From NCBI RefSeq assembly GCF_004342025.1, contig NZ_SLWN01000001.1, forward strand, positions 62,001 to 126,000: 64,000 nt of DNA, given 5' to 3'. The notes beneath the pieces were generated by a model. It was not told the origin of the DNA, ran no database searches, and saw nothing but the letters and a program-made list of their open reading frames with translations. Within the stretch, counting starts at the first letter, position 1; the number at the start of each line of letters is the position of its first letter. Made by a program: the position numbers and the translations under genes. Below, one piece after another: positions 52,622 through 61,263 of the stretch. This DNA comes from Kribbella steppae. Its GTDB lineage: Bacteria > Actinomycetota > Actinomycetes > Propionibacteriales > Kribbellaceae.

Positions 52622-53100
52622 CCAAGGAGCCGATCGGTTCCGTCGCCGAGGAAGCCGCGAAGCTGTTCGCTGTCCTCCAGCAGGCCGCGCATACGCAAAC
52701 GCCGCCGACCGCGGACGCCCGTACGACGTCGGCCGCGGACGCCCGTACGACGTCCTCGGACGACGTCGGGCTGGACGACGTACACGAGGACGTGCCGGGG
52801 CCGGACGACGCACATGAGCACGGGATCGGGCGCGGGCCAGAGTGTCAGTGGTGTCCGGTGTGCCAGCTGATCAACAAGGTGCGGCACACCAGCCCGGAGA
52901 CGATTGAGCAGCTGTCGTCGGCCGCGGCACATGTGCTCGGGTCGGTGCGCTCGTTGCTGGAGGCAGCGGCGGAGGCTGCCCGGCAGGCGCGGGAGGACGC
53001 AGAGTCGCGTTCCCCGGAACGCGCAGCCCAGCAGGAGGAGCCGACCCGGTCCCGGGTGGACCGGATCGACGTGAGTGAGGACCCCGAACCATGGGACTGA
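52618..53100 (+). CDS. Conserved actinobacterial small protein with a Cys-pair motif
   Basis: Predicted 160 aa from TTG 52618. An N-terminal helix (EEAAKLFAVLQQAA), a low-complexity acidic insert (30-70), then the conserved core ECQWCPVCQLINKVRHTSPE and a coiled helix (EAAAEAARQAREDAE). The CxxCxxC stretch may bind metal. A 24-bp period repeat (20 identical bases at 52711-52730 and 52735-52754) duplicates ADARTTS in the insert. Such a gene sits between ArsA-type and glucokinase genes in many actinomycetes; role unknown. It overlaps the ROK gene by 10 bp. Confidence 0.78.
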   Translation: MTKEPIGSVAEEAAKLFAVLQQAAHTQTPPTADARTTSAADARTTSSDDVGLDDVHEDVPGPDDAHEHGIGRGPECQWCPVCQLINKVRHTSPETIEQLSSAAAHVLGSVRSLLEAAAEAARQAREDAESRSPERAAQQEEPTRSRVDRIDVSEDPEPWD

Positions 53101-54056
53101 CCATCGGCATCGATGTCGGCGGGACCAAGATCGCAGCCGGTGTCGTCGACGCGAACGGAGCGATCGGCGCCCGGACACAGCGCGACACCCCGGCCGAGTC
53201 GGTCGACGAGACCGCCGCGGCGATCTGCGACGCGGCGGCCGAACTGATCGCCGGAGACGCCGTGGAGGCGGTCGGAATCGGCGCTGCCGGGTTCGTCTCG
53301 TCGGACCGGTCGACGGTGCTGTTCGCGCCGAACCTCGCCTGGCGGGACGAGCCGCTCGGCGCCCGGCTCGCGGAGACGCTCAAGATCCCGGTCGTGGTCG
53401 AGAACGACGCGAACGCCGCGGCCTGGGGTGAGTTCGCCTTCGGTGCGGCCAAGGACGTCGACCACATGGTCTGCATCACCGTCGGCACCGGGATCGGCGG
53501 CGGCGTCGTGATCGAAGGCGAGCTGTTGCGCGGAGCCTATGGTGTCGCGGCCGAGCTCGGGCACATGCGCGTCGTACCGGGCGGGCATCGGTGTGGTTGC
53601 GGTGCGCGCGGGTGCTGGGAGCAGTACGCGTCGGGCCGGGCGCTGGTCCGGGAGGGCCGGGCGCAGGCCGAGTCGGGGTCGCTGGCGGCAGCGCAGATGC
53701 TGAGCGTGTGCGGGATCTCGGATCCGGCCGAGCTGACCGGGCCGATGATCACCAAGGCGGCCACCGCGGGCGACCCGTGCGCGGTCGAACTCCTGGACGA
53801 CCTCGGCCGCTGGCTGGGCGAGGGTCTGGCGAGTATCGCGACGCTGTTCGACCCGACCACGATCGTCATCAGCGGCGGGGTGAGCGCGGCAAAGGACCTG
53901 CTGCTGAAGTCGGCCCAGGTCGCGTTCGAGAAGCATCTCCCGGCCAAGGCCAACCGGCCGCACCCGAGCTTCGGCCTGGCCGAGCTGGGCACCGACGCCG
54001 GCATCATCGGCGCCGCCGACCTGGCCCGCCGCCCCGCCACCGCGGCACCTGCATGA
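53091..54056 (+). CDS. ROK-family glucokinase, copy 1
   Basis: Predicted 321 aa. The phosphate motif GIDVGGTKIAAG (6-17), EAVGIGAAGFV, VVVENDANAAAWGEF (catalytic aspartate in the ENDAN segment), GTGIGGGVVIEG, and the zinc site HRCGCGARGCWEQY. It phosphorylates glucose with ATP or polyphosphate in the cytoplasm. It is the expected glkA-like member of this cluster. It overlaps the small gene upstream by 10 bp and is followed after 85 bp by a second ROK kinase. Confidence 0.9.
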   Translation: MGLTIGIDVGGTKIAAGVVDANGAIGARTQRDTPAESVDETAAAICDAAAELIAGDAVEAVGIGAAGFVSSDRSTVLFAPNLAWRDEPLGARLAETLKIPVVVENDANAAAWGEFAFGAAKDVDHMVCITVGTGIGGGVVIEGELLRGAYGVAAELGHMRVVPGGHRCGCGARGCWEQYASGRALVREGRAQAESGSLAAAQMLSVCGISDPAELTGPMITKAATAGDPCAVELLDDLGRWLGEGLASIATLFDPTTIVISGGVSAAKDLLLKSAQVAFEKHLPAKANRPHPSFGLAELGTDAGIIGAADLARRPATAAPA

Positions 54057-54141
54057 CGGCGTACCGGCTGGTGGACCGGCGGACGCGGGATACTGGAGGT
54101 AGCTCGGCGGGGGTCGGGGGTACGACGAGGAGGCTCGTGCA

Positions 54142-55281
54142 GTGGCTCTGACGCAGGCATTGACGATCGGGATCGACATCGGCGGCACCAAGGTGGCCGC
54201 GGGCGTGGTCGACCCGGAGGGCAACATCCTGGACCGGTTGCGCCGGGACACGCCGACGAAGGACCCGCGGGAGACCGAGGACGCGATCGCGGAGATCGTT
54301 CGCGACCTGGAGTCCCGGCACGACGTGATCGCGGTCGGCATCGGTGCGGCCGGCTTCGTCGACGGGACGCGGTCGTCGGTCCTGTTCGCCCCGCACCTCG
54401 CCTGGCGGCACGAGCCGCTGCGGGACGCGGTCGAGCGCCGGCTCGGGCTGCCGGTGGTGGTCGAGAACGACGCGAACGCGGCCGCCTGGTCCGAGTGGCG
54501 GTTCGGCGGTGGTCAGGGCGAGAGCCACCTGGTCTGCGTGACGCTCGGCACCGGGATCGGCGGCGCGATCCTGAACGACGGCTCGCTGCAGCGCGGGAAG
54601 TTCGGCATCGCGGGCGAGTTCGGGCACATGCAGGTCGTGCCCGGCGGGCATCGGTGCGAGTGCGGTAACCGCGGCTGCTGGGAGCAGTACGCCTCGGGGA
54701 ACGCGCTCACCCGCGAGGCGCGCGAGCTGGCGCTCTCGGGTTCGCCGGTGGCGCACAACCTGCTGCGGGCAGCCGACGGCGATCCGCGGAAGATCAACGG
54801 ACCGATGGTGACCGAGCTGGCCAAGGACGGGGATCCGGTCGCGGTCGAGTTGCTGGAGGACGTCGGCCGCTGGCTCGGGATAGGTCTCGCCAACCTCGCC
54901 GCTGCATTGGATCCGGGCACGTTCGTGATCGGTGGTGGTGTGTCGGATGCTGGTGAGCTGTTGCTGGCGCCGGCGCGGGAGGCGTTCAAGCGGACGCTGA
55001 CGGGGCGCGGGTTCCGGCCGGAGGCGCGGATCGTACGCGCTGTGCTCGGTCCTGAGGCCGGCATGGTCGGTGCTGCCGACCTGGCCCGCGAGGAAGCGAC
55101 CTGGCTGCGTCGGGTTCGGGTCAAGACGACCGCAGTCACGGCGAAGACCGCGGCTGCCCGCAACCGCACGACCCGCCTCGAACGAGCCGCTCGCAAGTCA
55201 GCCGGCCGTCGTACCGGAATGCGCGCGGCAGCGCCCGACGACCTGCACCACGCCGACCTGAACGGCGACCCCGAAGCATGA
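54142..55281 (+). CDS. ROK-family glucokinase, copy 2 with a basic C-terminal tail
   Basis: Predicted 379 aa. Same motifs as copy 1: GIDIGGTKVAAG, VVVENDANAAAWSEW, GTGIGGAILNDG and HRCECGNRGCWEQY. It is clearly a paralogue from a tandem duplication. It carries an extra tail of about 65 residues (from about 315) rich in Arg, Lys, Thr and Ala, absent from copy 1, which may bind nucleic acid or a membrane. GTG 54142. It overlaps the next gene by 4 bp (ATGA). Confidence 0.88.
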   Translation: MALTQALTIGIDIGGTKVAAGVVDPEGNILDRLRRDTPTKDPRETEDAIAEIVRDLESRHDVIAVGIGAAGFVDGTRSSVLFAPHLAWRHEPLRDAVERRLGLPVVVENDANAAAWSEWRFGGGQGESHLVCVTLGTGIGGAILNDGSLQRGKFGIAGEFGHMQVVPGGHRCECGNRGCWEQYASGNALTREARELALSGSPVAHNLLRAADGDPRKINGPMVTELAKDGDPVAVELLEDVGRWLGIGLANLAAALDPGTFVIGGGVSDAGELLLAPAREAFKRTLTGRGFRPEARIVRAVLGPEAGMVGAADLAREEATWLRRVRVKTTAVTAKTAAARNRTTRLERAARKSAGRRTGMRAAAPDDLHHADLNGDPEA

Positions 55282-56051
55282 CCCTCGGTCCCGACCCGGG
55301 ATCTGGGACGGCGAGCGAACCTGGCTCGGGTACGGCGGGCAAGCTCGGACCGCCCGGTGATGCGGCGGTGCTGCGGGTGCTGTCGTACAACGTGCATCGG
55401 TGGGGTGACGACCGGGCGGCGCTGGCTCGGGTGGTGAAGGCGTGCGCGCCGGACGTGATGCTGGTGCAGGAGGCGCCGACCTGGTGGGGCACGCGGCGGA
55501 AGCGCCGGGCGATGGCGGACAGCTTCGGCATGCAGTACGTCGCCGCGTCGGCCCGCAACGCGATTCTGGTTGCCGATGGCATCGAAGTCGCCGAACCGCT
55601 GCACTGGCGGATCTGGCGCCCGTTCGTCCGCCGCCGGCTCCGGCTGATCGCGACCCAACTGCCCGGCGGCGCGGTCGGCGGCCGCATCACCCTCGGCTCC
55701 ACGCCGCTGGCCTTGGTGGTCTGTCACCTCGGCCTCCACATCCTCGGCCGGCAACACGAGCTCGAGCAGGTCCTCCGCGGCTGCCGTTCCTTCGGTACGC
55801 CGTACCTCCTGGTCGGCGACCTCAACGAGGAACCCGATGGCCCGGTCTGGAAACGCCTCGCCGAAGAAGGCCTCACCGACCTCGGCGCCGACGCCGGCCC
55901 CACCTTCAGCTCCACCAACCCCCACAAACGCATCGACGGCGCCCACCTCACCCCACCCCTCACCGGCCGAGTCCTCCCCACCCCAGCCACCCCCGAAGAC
56001 CTAGCCGCCGCCTCCGACCACCTCCCCACCCTCATCGAACTAACCGCCTGA
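55278..56051 (+). CDS. Endonuclease/exonuclease/phosphatase family protein
   Basis: Predicted 257 aa. EEP fold: RVLSYNVHRWGDDRAALARV, PDVMLVQEAPT (metal-binding glutamate), RLIATQLPGGAV, LLVGDLNEEPDGPVW (aspartate-asparagine pair) and final AASDHLPTLIEL with the catalytic histidine. It is a metal-dependent phosphodiesterase or phosphatase of unknown substrate. ATG 55278 is coupled to the ROK gene. An 8-bp unit ACCGCCTG spanning the stop is tandemly repeated at 56043-56058. Confidence 0.87.
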   Translation: MTLGPDPGSGTASEPGSGTAGKLGPPGDAAVLRVLSYNVHRWGDDRAALARVVKACAPDVMLVQEAPTWWGTRRKRRAMADSFGMQYVAASARNAILVADGIEVAEPLHWRIWRPFVRRRLRLIATQLPGGAVGGRITLGSTPLALVVCHLGLHILGRQHELEQVLRGCRSFGTPYLLVGDLNEEPDGPVWKRLAEEGLTDLGADAGPTFSSTNPHKRIDGAHLTPPLTGRVLPTPATPEDLAAASDHLPTLIELTA

Positions 56052-56183
56052 CCGCCTGCCCAGAGCACCCAGTCTTCCAGCATTACTACACACAGTAGCC
56101 GGGGGTTAGCTGGCGGGTACCTAGACGGTTGAAAGGCGGCTGTTCAATGGGTTTGTCGCCGTGCTGGATGTGAGGAGACGTCA

Positions 56184-56585
56184 GTGGAAAGTCCTGTCCC
56201 GGAGCCGCGTGTGGTTGCGTCCGCTCGGCCGCCGTCGGAAGTGAGTGGACCGTTTGTGTGCGGGTGGAGCGCTGTTGGTGAGTGTGCTGTGGTGCGGGTT
56301 GCCGGTCAGGTCGACGGCGTCACGGCGTCGGCGTTCGAGACCGAGCTCAAGCGCGTGATCACCACCAAGTTGCCGAAGCTCGTGGTGGACCTGCGGCGCG
56401 TCACCGTGATGGAGCCGGCCGGCATCGACGTACTCGCCGAGGCCCACAACCTGGCCGTCAAGCATGGTGGATGGGTGCGCACCTCCGGCGCGGCGAAGTG
56501 GCTGGTGGACCTGATCCGGAGCATCGGACCAGACCACTACCCGACCTTGGCGGAGGCTCTCCCCGCCTACCGCCGCGCTATCTGA
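56184..56585 (+). CDS. STAS-domain protein without phosphorylation serine
   Basis: Predicted 133 aa from GTG 56184, with GAGGAGA 6 nt upstream. After a 25-residue tail the STAS fold follows (CAVVRVAGQVDGVTASAFET, PKLVVDLRRVTVMEPAGIDV). In anti-sigma antagonists the turn is normally DSSG or DSAG with the serine phosphorylated by the anti-sigma kinase. Here it reads MEPAG (76-80), so that switch is lost. It may be a constitutive or structural STAS protein. No anti-sigma kinase is adjacent. Confidence 0.82.
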   Translation: MESPVPEPRVVASARPPSEVSGPFVCGWSAVGECAVVRVAGQVDGVTASAFETELKRVITTKLPKLVVDLRRVTVMEPAGIDVLAEAHNLAVKHGGWVRTSGAAKWLVDLIRSIGPDHYPTLAEALPAYRRAI

Positions 56586-56593
56586 CGTACTGC

Positions 56594-56617
56594 GGCATCA
56601 TCCGATCAGCTGATGCC
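56594..56617. terminator. Hairpin between the STAS gene and the sugar ABC operon
   Basis: GGCATCA (56594-56600) pairs with TGATGCC (56611-56617) around a 10-nt loop, 8 bp after the STAS stop, where two operons converge. A modest terminator candidate. Confidence 0.4.
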
Positions 56618-56719
56618 AGCGCGACCTGGATGGGCGATGTGGCTGGGGTGGCTCGTCCGCGAGGCTCGTTGCATGACCACAGAGAGTACGAGAACGCTCC
56701 GTGGCTGTCTGTCCATACG

Positions 56720-57604
56720 TCAGCGGCCGCCGGTGAAGGTGATGCCGTTGGTGATCTGCTTCTGAGCCACGAAGAACACCACCAGGCAGGGCAGCGTGAT
56801 CATCACGGAGGTTGCCATCAGCAACGGCGTGTCGGTGCCGTTGACGGACTGGAACCCGGCCAGTGCGAGCGGCAGCGTCTTCCACTCGTCGGAGTTGATG
56901 TAGATGGCCGGGCCGAGGAAGTTGTTCCAGTACCCCATGAACAGCAGGATCGACACCGCGACGACGGCCGGCCGGGCCAGCGGCAGGTAGACGAGCAGGA
57001 ACATCCGGAACCAGCCGCAGCCGTCGACGACCGCGGCGTCGGCCAGCTCGGCCGGCATCCGGGCGAAGAACTGCCGGAACAGGAAGATGAAGAACGGGGA
57101 CCCGAAGAAGGCCGGCAGGATCAACGGGTAGAGCGTGTCGACCATGCCGAGGTTGTTGAACAGCATGAACTGCGGCACCATCGTCACCTCGCCGGGCAGC
57201 AGCATGGTCGCCAGGACGACGGCGAACACCACCCCGGAGAACCGCACCCGCAGCCGGGCGAAGGCGAACCCGGCCAGCGCACACGAGAACACCGTCCCGA
57301 CGATCGGGATGAACGTCGTCAGCACCGAGTTCAGCGCGTACCGCCAGAACGGGAACGACGTGACCGCTCGGGTGTAGTTGTCCCACAGGAACTCCTGCGG
57401 CCACACGCTCGCGCCCGAACTGCCCACCCCGGCCAGCGATCGCAGCGACGTCGCGATCATCCAGAGGAACGGGTAGACGAACGCCACCGAGCCGAGGACC
57501 AGGACGACGTAGAGAGTGATGGTGAGCGGCACGTTGCGCCGCCAGAACGGCCGGTCGGTGCGGAAGGCGACGGCGACCGGACGGGTTTCGGCCACGACGG
57601 CCAT
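56720..57604 (-). CDS. Carbohydrate ABC transporter permease (MalG type)
   Basis: Predicted 294 aa. Six membrane segments with the CUT1 EAA loop AELADAAVVDGCGWFRMFLL before LPLARPAVVAV. The N-terminus is PFLWMIATSLRSL, typical of MalG-like subunits. ATG 57604 overlaps the upstream permease stop by one base. It is the last gene of an operon with glycosidase, binding protein and MalF-type permease. No ATPase gene is present, as in actinomycetes that share one MsiK. Confidence 0.92.
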   Translation of the reverse strand: MAVVAETRPVAVAFRTDRPFWRRNVPLTITLYVVLVLGSVAFVYPFLWMIATSLRSLAGVGSSGASVWPQEFLWDNYTRAVTSFPFWRYALNSVLTTFIPIVGTVFSCALAGFAFARLRVRFSGVVFAVVLATMLLPGEVTMVPQFMLFNNLGMVDTLYPLILPAFFGSPFFIFLFRQFFARMPAELADAAVVDGCGWFRMFLLVYLPLARPAVVAVSILLFMGYWNNFLGPAIYINSDEWKTLPLALAGFQSVNGTDTPLLMATSVMITLPCLVVFFVAQKQITNGITFTGGR

Positions 57605-58665
57605 TACTTCCTCCTCAGTCGGCGACTCGATCGGCGGCGGTGCCCCGACAGTTCGGTCTCGTAGTACACGGCGAAGGCACTCCCCCGCGCCGTCACGGCG
57701 GTCAGCGCCAGGATGACGACGAACAGGATCCAGGCCAGCGCGGACGCGTAGCCCATCCGGAAGTTCTGGAACGCGTTGTCGTACAGGTAGTAGACGAAGA
57801 ACAGCAGCGAGTCCTTCGGGCCGCCGTTCGCGATGAAGCCCTGAGTGAAGATCTGCAGCGCGCCGATGATGCCGGTGAGCGCGTTGAACAGGATGATCGG
57901 GGACAACTGCGGCAGCGTCACGTGCCAGAAGATCCGGACGGCGCCGGCCCCGTCGAGCGCGGCGGCTTCCTGCAGGTTGACCGGCACGTCCTTCAGGCCG
58001 GCCAGGTAGATCACCATCGCCCCGCCGACCGTCCACAGACTCATCAGGATCACCGTCGGCAACGCCCAGGACGCGTCGTTGAACCACCCCGGACCTTCGA
58101 TCCCGACTTTGCCCAGTACGTCGTTCGCCAGCCCGTACTGCGGATTGAACACCCAGAGGAACAGCACCATCTGGGCCACGCCGGACACCAGGCTCGGCAG
58201 GTACCAGACAGTCCGGAAGAACCGCATTCCGGGCAGGTCCGCGTTCAGCAGCAGCGCCACCAGGAACGCCAGCACGGTCTGCAGCGGAACGCTGATCACC
58301 GCGTACAGCAACGTCACCTTCAACGCCTGCGCGACCCGCGGATCCTGGAACGCCTCGCTGTAGTTGGCGAGACCGACGAACTTCGGCGGCGTGATCAGGT
58401 CCCAGGAGGTCAGGCTGACGTAGACCGAGGACAGCATCGGGCCGACCGTGAAGAGAGCGAATCCGATCAGCCAGGGTGAGATGAACAGCCAGAACGCGAT
58501 CGTCTTGTCGGCCCGCGGCCACTTCCGCTTCGCCCCGTACGCCGCCAGTCCGATGACGGCGTACAGGACGATCAGCAGGAGCAGGAACGGGACCAGCGGC
58601 ACGAGTACGGCGGGTACGCCCCAGGACTCCGCGAGGCTCCGGATCCAGCCGATGGTCGGATTCAT
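57604..58665 (-). CDS. Carbohydrate ABC transporter permease (MalF type)
   Basis: Predicted 353 aa. Two extra N-terminal membrane segments, then IAFWLFISPWLIGFALFTVG and the EAA loop VNLQEAAALDGAGAVRIFWH. Members of this family form the channel with the MalG-type subunit encoded just downstream. It is 8 bp after the binding-protein gene. The N-terminal extra segment (VPLVPFLLLLIVLYAVIGLA) is longer than in many homologues. Confidence 0.92.
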   Translation of the reverse strand: MNPTIGWIRSLAESWGVPAVLVPLVPFLLLLIVLYAVIGLAAYGAKRKWPRADKTIAFWLFISPWLIGFALFTVGPMLSSVYVSLTSWDLITPPKFVGLANYSEAFQDPRVAQALKVTLLYAVISVPLQTVLAFLVALLLNADLPGMRFFRTVWYLPSLVSGVAQMVLFLWVFNPQYGLANDVLGKVGIEGPGWFNDASWALPTVILMSLWTVGGAMVIYLAGLKDVPVNLQEAAALDGAGAVRIFWHVTLPQLSPIILFNALTGIIGALQIFTQGFIANGGPKDSLLFFVYYLYDNAFQNFRMGYASALAWILFVVILALTAVTARGSAFAVYYETELSGHRRRSSRRLRRK

Positions 58666-58673
58666 CGCCTACC

Positions 58674-59927
58674 TCACTGCTTCAGCGCGGCGGTGCACTT
58701 GTCGTTGAGCCCGGGCAGGATCTTCGCCACATCGTCCTTGCCGCTGCCGAGCGCGGTGTAGCTGGTGATGCCTTTGTCGGCGTCGCCGGAGATCTGCGCC
58801 TCCCGCGGCACCGACGGGCTGACCAGTCCGGTCTTCATCGCGGTGGTGAAGGCGGCCAGGTTCCGCTCGGCCGGGAGTACCTTCTCCAGCGTGCCGGTCG
58901 ACTCGGCGATGATCGGTACGCCGAGCGCGGTGTTGCCCTGGATCAACTGCTTCTGCGCGTCCGGGTTCGAACTGGCGAACTCGACGAACTTCTTCGCCGT
59001 CTCCAACTGCTTGCCACTGGCCCTCTTCGAGATCGCCAACCCGCCGACCTCCATCGGGAATCCCTTGCCCGGGACCGGGACGAGGGTCCAGTTCGGCTTG
59101 CTGATCTTGGCGAAGTCGGCGATCGTCCACGGCCCGAAGTCGCTGAACGTGCCCAGCCGGCCGGCCGCGAACCACTGCGCCTGGTCCTGCCCCTGGATGT
59201 CGAGCGACGTCGGCGCGTACCGGTTCTTCTGCATGTCCACCAAGTACTGCGCGGTCTTCAGTCCCTGCGCGTCGCCGAAGGTGCATGCGGTCGCGTCGGC
59301 GTTGTAGAACCCGCCTCCGGCCGCGGTCAGCCAGCCCTTGAACCACAGGTTGCTCGCGCCGTACACCCGGCTCTTGCCCTCGCCGTGGGACAGCTTGGCA
59401 GCGACCTCCTGGTACTCGTCCAGCGTCAGCGGGGTGGTTGCACTCGGCAACGGCAGTCCCGCAGCCTTGAACGCGTCCACGTTGATCGCCATCACCTTGG
59501 GCTTGGCGGTGAACGGCATCGCGTAGTATTTGCCGTCGTACTTCAGCGACTCGGAGATGTTCGGCTGGACGAACTTGCCCGGGTCCACCTGCTGCTCGGC
59601 GAAACTGGGCGCGAACCCGGCCAGGCTGGTGTTGCTGATCTCCATCACGGTGGACTGGGTACCGGCCGCGATCGAGGTCTGCAGCTTCTGCTCGTAGTCG
59701 GCCTGGATCCAGTTGGTCGTCACCTTGGTACCGGGGTTGGCTTTCTCGAACGCGGCCGCGATCGCCTTCAGCGAGGCGGCCTCGGAGTTCGTACCCCAGA
59801 ACGAGAAGCTGATGTCGGCGTTGCCGCTGTCGCCGCCGGTGTTGGCGGCGGGCGGGCTGCCGGTGGCGCAGCCCGCTGCGAGCAGTACGGCGGCCATCGC
59901 CGGGATGAGGCGGTTGGGAAGCTTCAT
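58674..59927 (-). CDS. Sugar-binding lipoprotein of the ABC transporter
   Basis: Predicted 417 aa. The lipobox LAAGC puts the lipidated cysteine at 20. The mature protein is a family 1 solute-binding protein: ISFSFWGTNSEAASLKAIAA, AAFEKANPGTKV, YYAMPFTAKPKVMAINVDAF, and DKGITSYTALGSGKDDV near the end. It captures an oligosaccharide outside and hands it to the two permeases. ATG 59927 overlaps the glycosidase stop (ATGA), so it is coupled to the first gene of the operon. Confidence 0.92.
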   Translation of the reverse strand: MKLPNRLIPAMAAVLLAAGCATGSPPAANTGGDSGNADISFSFWGTNSEAASLKAIAAAFEKANPGTKVTTNWIQADYEQKLQTSIAAGTQSTVMEISNTSLAGFAPSFAEQQVDPGKFVQPNISESLKYDGKYYAMPFTAKPKVMAINVDAFKAAGLPLPSATTPLTLDEYQEVAAKLSHGEGKSRVYGASNLWFKGWLTAAGGGFYNADATACTFGDAQGLKTAQYLVDMQKNRYAPTSLDIQGQDQAQWFAAGRLGTFSDFGPWTIADFAKISKPNWTLVPVPGKGFPMEVGGLAISKRASGKQLETAKKFVEFASSNPDAQKQLIQGNTALGVPIIAESTGTLEKVLPAERNLAAFTTAMKTGLVSPSVPREAQISGDADKGITSYTALGSGKDDVAKILPGLNDKCTAALKQ

Positions 59928-61162
59928 GAAGGGTCCTTGGTCTGAGTGCTGACCCGGGCGGTCCGACCGGGTTCGAGGGTGTGTGGTCCGGCCGAACCGA
60001 CCCTCACCGTCAGCGGCCCCGGTCCGCTGTGCACAGTGATCTCGGCGGTGTGCCGGCCTTCTTGGGTGATGCGCAGGTCCCACTCGCCGACCCGGACGTG
60101 GTCGGCGGTCAGCCGGCCGATCTCGGCGGGCAGATGCGACTCGATGGTCAGCGCCGCGTGAGGCGCGTCCGGCCGCAGCCCGAGCAGACCGGCCACCAGG
60201 TGCTCGACGACGGTGAACGAGATCTCCGGGTAGTCGTCCCGGCTGTCGATCAGGTGCTTCGTCCAGCGCCAGGCGGACTCGTCGCGACCATGTTTGAAGA
60301 ACACAGCCGGCAGGTAGCTGAACGACTCGATGTTCAGCGGCGGGTGGGTTTCCAGCTGGGCTTCCACGTAGTCGAGGAGCCGCTCGTTGCGTTCCCCGGT
60401 CCCGCTGAGCCCGAACAGGGGGACCAGATCGTGCGACTCCAGCCCCCAGCCGTAGTCGAGTCCGTCCTTGGTCCGGCCGCGGGCGAACTGCTCCCCGTTC
60501 CACCAGTCGTTCAGGAACGTCGCCTGGATCCGCTCGGCCTCGGCGTGGTGGCCGAGTTTGCGGAGTACGGCGTACTGCAGCGCCAGGCCGTCGCCCGCGA
60601 CGATGAGCGGCGCCTCCCGCTCGTTGTAGGTGGCGGTGCCGAGGAAGATGTCGCCGGTCCCTCCCGCCTCGGGTACGCCGTCGCCGTCGGAGTCGTGGGC
60701 CTCGACGAACGCACCGATGCTGTGGCGGTAGTACGCCGCGAGGTCGGCGTCATCGAGCCAGCGGCGGTCACCGGTCCAGTCGTGCTGTTCCAGCGCCCGG
60801 TAGGTCAGGTCGAACACCGCGGGGATCTCCCGGACGAAGTGCTCGTCGTGGTGGTAGTCGAGGGCGGCGATCCGCCCGTCGAAGTGGAACGCCCAGATCG
60901 GGAACCACTTCCGGGCCGGCGTCGCCGAGCGGGCGAAGTGCCGGAACATCGCGAAGTTCTCCGCGTCCAGACCGAGCAGGTGCGCCCCGATCGCCTGGTG
61001 GCAGACATCGCGCGAGTAGAACATCGGCCGGGACGGGTAGCCGGCCCAGTACGACGGCAGGTTGCCCGCCGCGGCATCGGTCTGGACCCAGTCGAGCGCC
61101 CGCTTCCGGGCCCAGCCGAAGGCGTCCTCGACGATCGGGTTGTCGGAGCTCAGAGCCAGCAC
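59924..61162 (-). CDS. (Alpha/alpha)6-barrel glycoside hydrolase (GH63/MGH1-like)
   Basis: Predicted 412 aa from GTG 61162, with GAGGAG at 5 nt; GTG 61168 would add two residues but has no site. Six-hairpin glycosidase features are GYPSRPMFYSRDVCHQAIGA, ARKWFPIWAFHFDG, HDSDGDGVPEAGG, FARGRTKDGLDYGWGLESHD and SFTVVEHLVAGLLGLRPD. No signal peptide, so it cleaves imported sugar inside the cell. First gene of the transport operon. The divergent promoter region carries two LacI-type operators. Confidence 0.8.
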   Translation of the reverse strand: MLALSSDNPIVEDAFGWARKRALDWVQTDAAAGNLPSYWAGYPSRPMFYSRDVCHQAIGAHLLGLDAENFAMFRHFARSATPARKWFPIWAFHFDGRIAALDYHHDEHFVREIPAVFDLTYRALEQHDWTGDRRWLDDADLAAYYRHSIGAFVEAHDSDGDGVPEAGGTGDIFLGTATYNEREAPLIVAGDGLALQYAVLRKLGHHAEAERIQATFLNDWWNGEQFARGRTKDGLDYGWGLESHDLVPLFGLSGTGERNERLLDYVEAQLETHPPLNIESFSYLPAVFFKHGRDESAWRWTKHLIDSRDDYPEISFTVVEHLVAGLLGLRPDAPHAALTIESHLPAEIGRLTADHVRVGEWDLRITQEGRHTAEITVHSGPGPLTVRVGSAGPHTLEPGRTARVSTQTKDPS

Positions 61163-61184
61163 GGCCACTCCTCGGAGAATCGGA

Positions 61185-61198
61185 TATTAGCGCTAAAA
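61185..61198. promoter_or_regulatory. LacI-type operator O1
   Basis: TATTAGCGCTAAAA contains the perfect palindrome TTAGCGCTAA (61187-61196) with the central CG typical of LacI-family sites. On the minus strand it overlaps the -10 region (TTGACT, 17 nt, TAGTTT) of the glycosidase-transporter operon. Confidence 0.75.
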
Positions 61199-61242
61199 CT
61201 AGGAGCGTCCAGCAATTCAGTCAATACCTTCTTGCACCTCGG

Positions 61243-61256
61243 TTTTACCGCTATAG
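61243..61256. promoter_or_regulatory. LacI-type operator O2 over the galactosidase -10
   Basis: TTTTACCGCTATAG matches the reverse complement of O1 at TTTTA and CGCTA, with one change in the centre. It overlaps TATAGT (61252-61257), the -10 element 6 nt before the leaderless GTG of the galactosidase gene, so a bound repressor would block it. Confidence 0.65.
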
Positions 61257-61263
61257 TCCAGAC

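Noticed and set aside
52711..52754. Two 20-bp repeats as a CRISPR-like array
   Set aside because: Only two copies 24 bp apart, in frame, encoding ADARTTS twice inside a coding region; no spacers.
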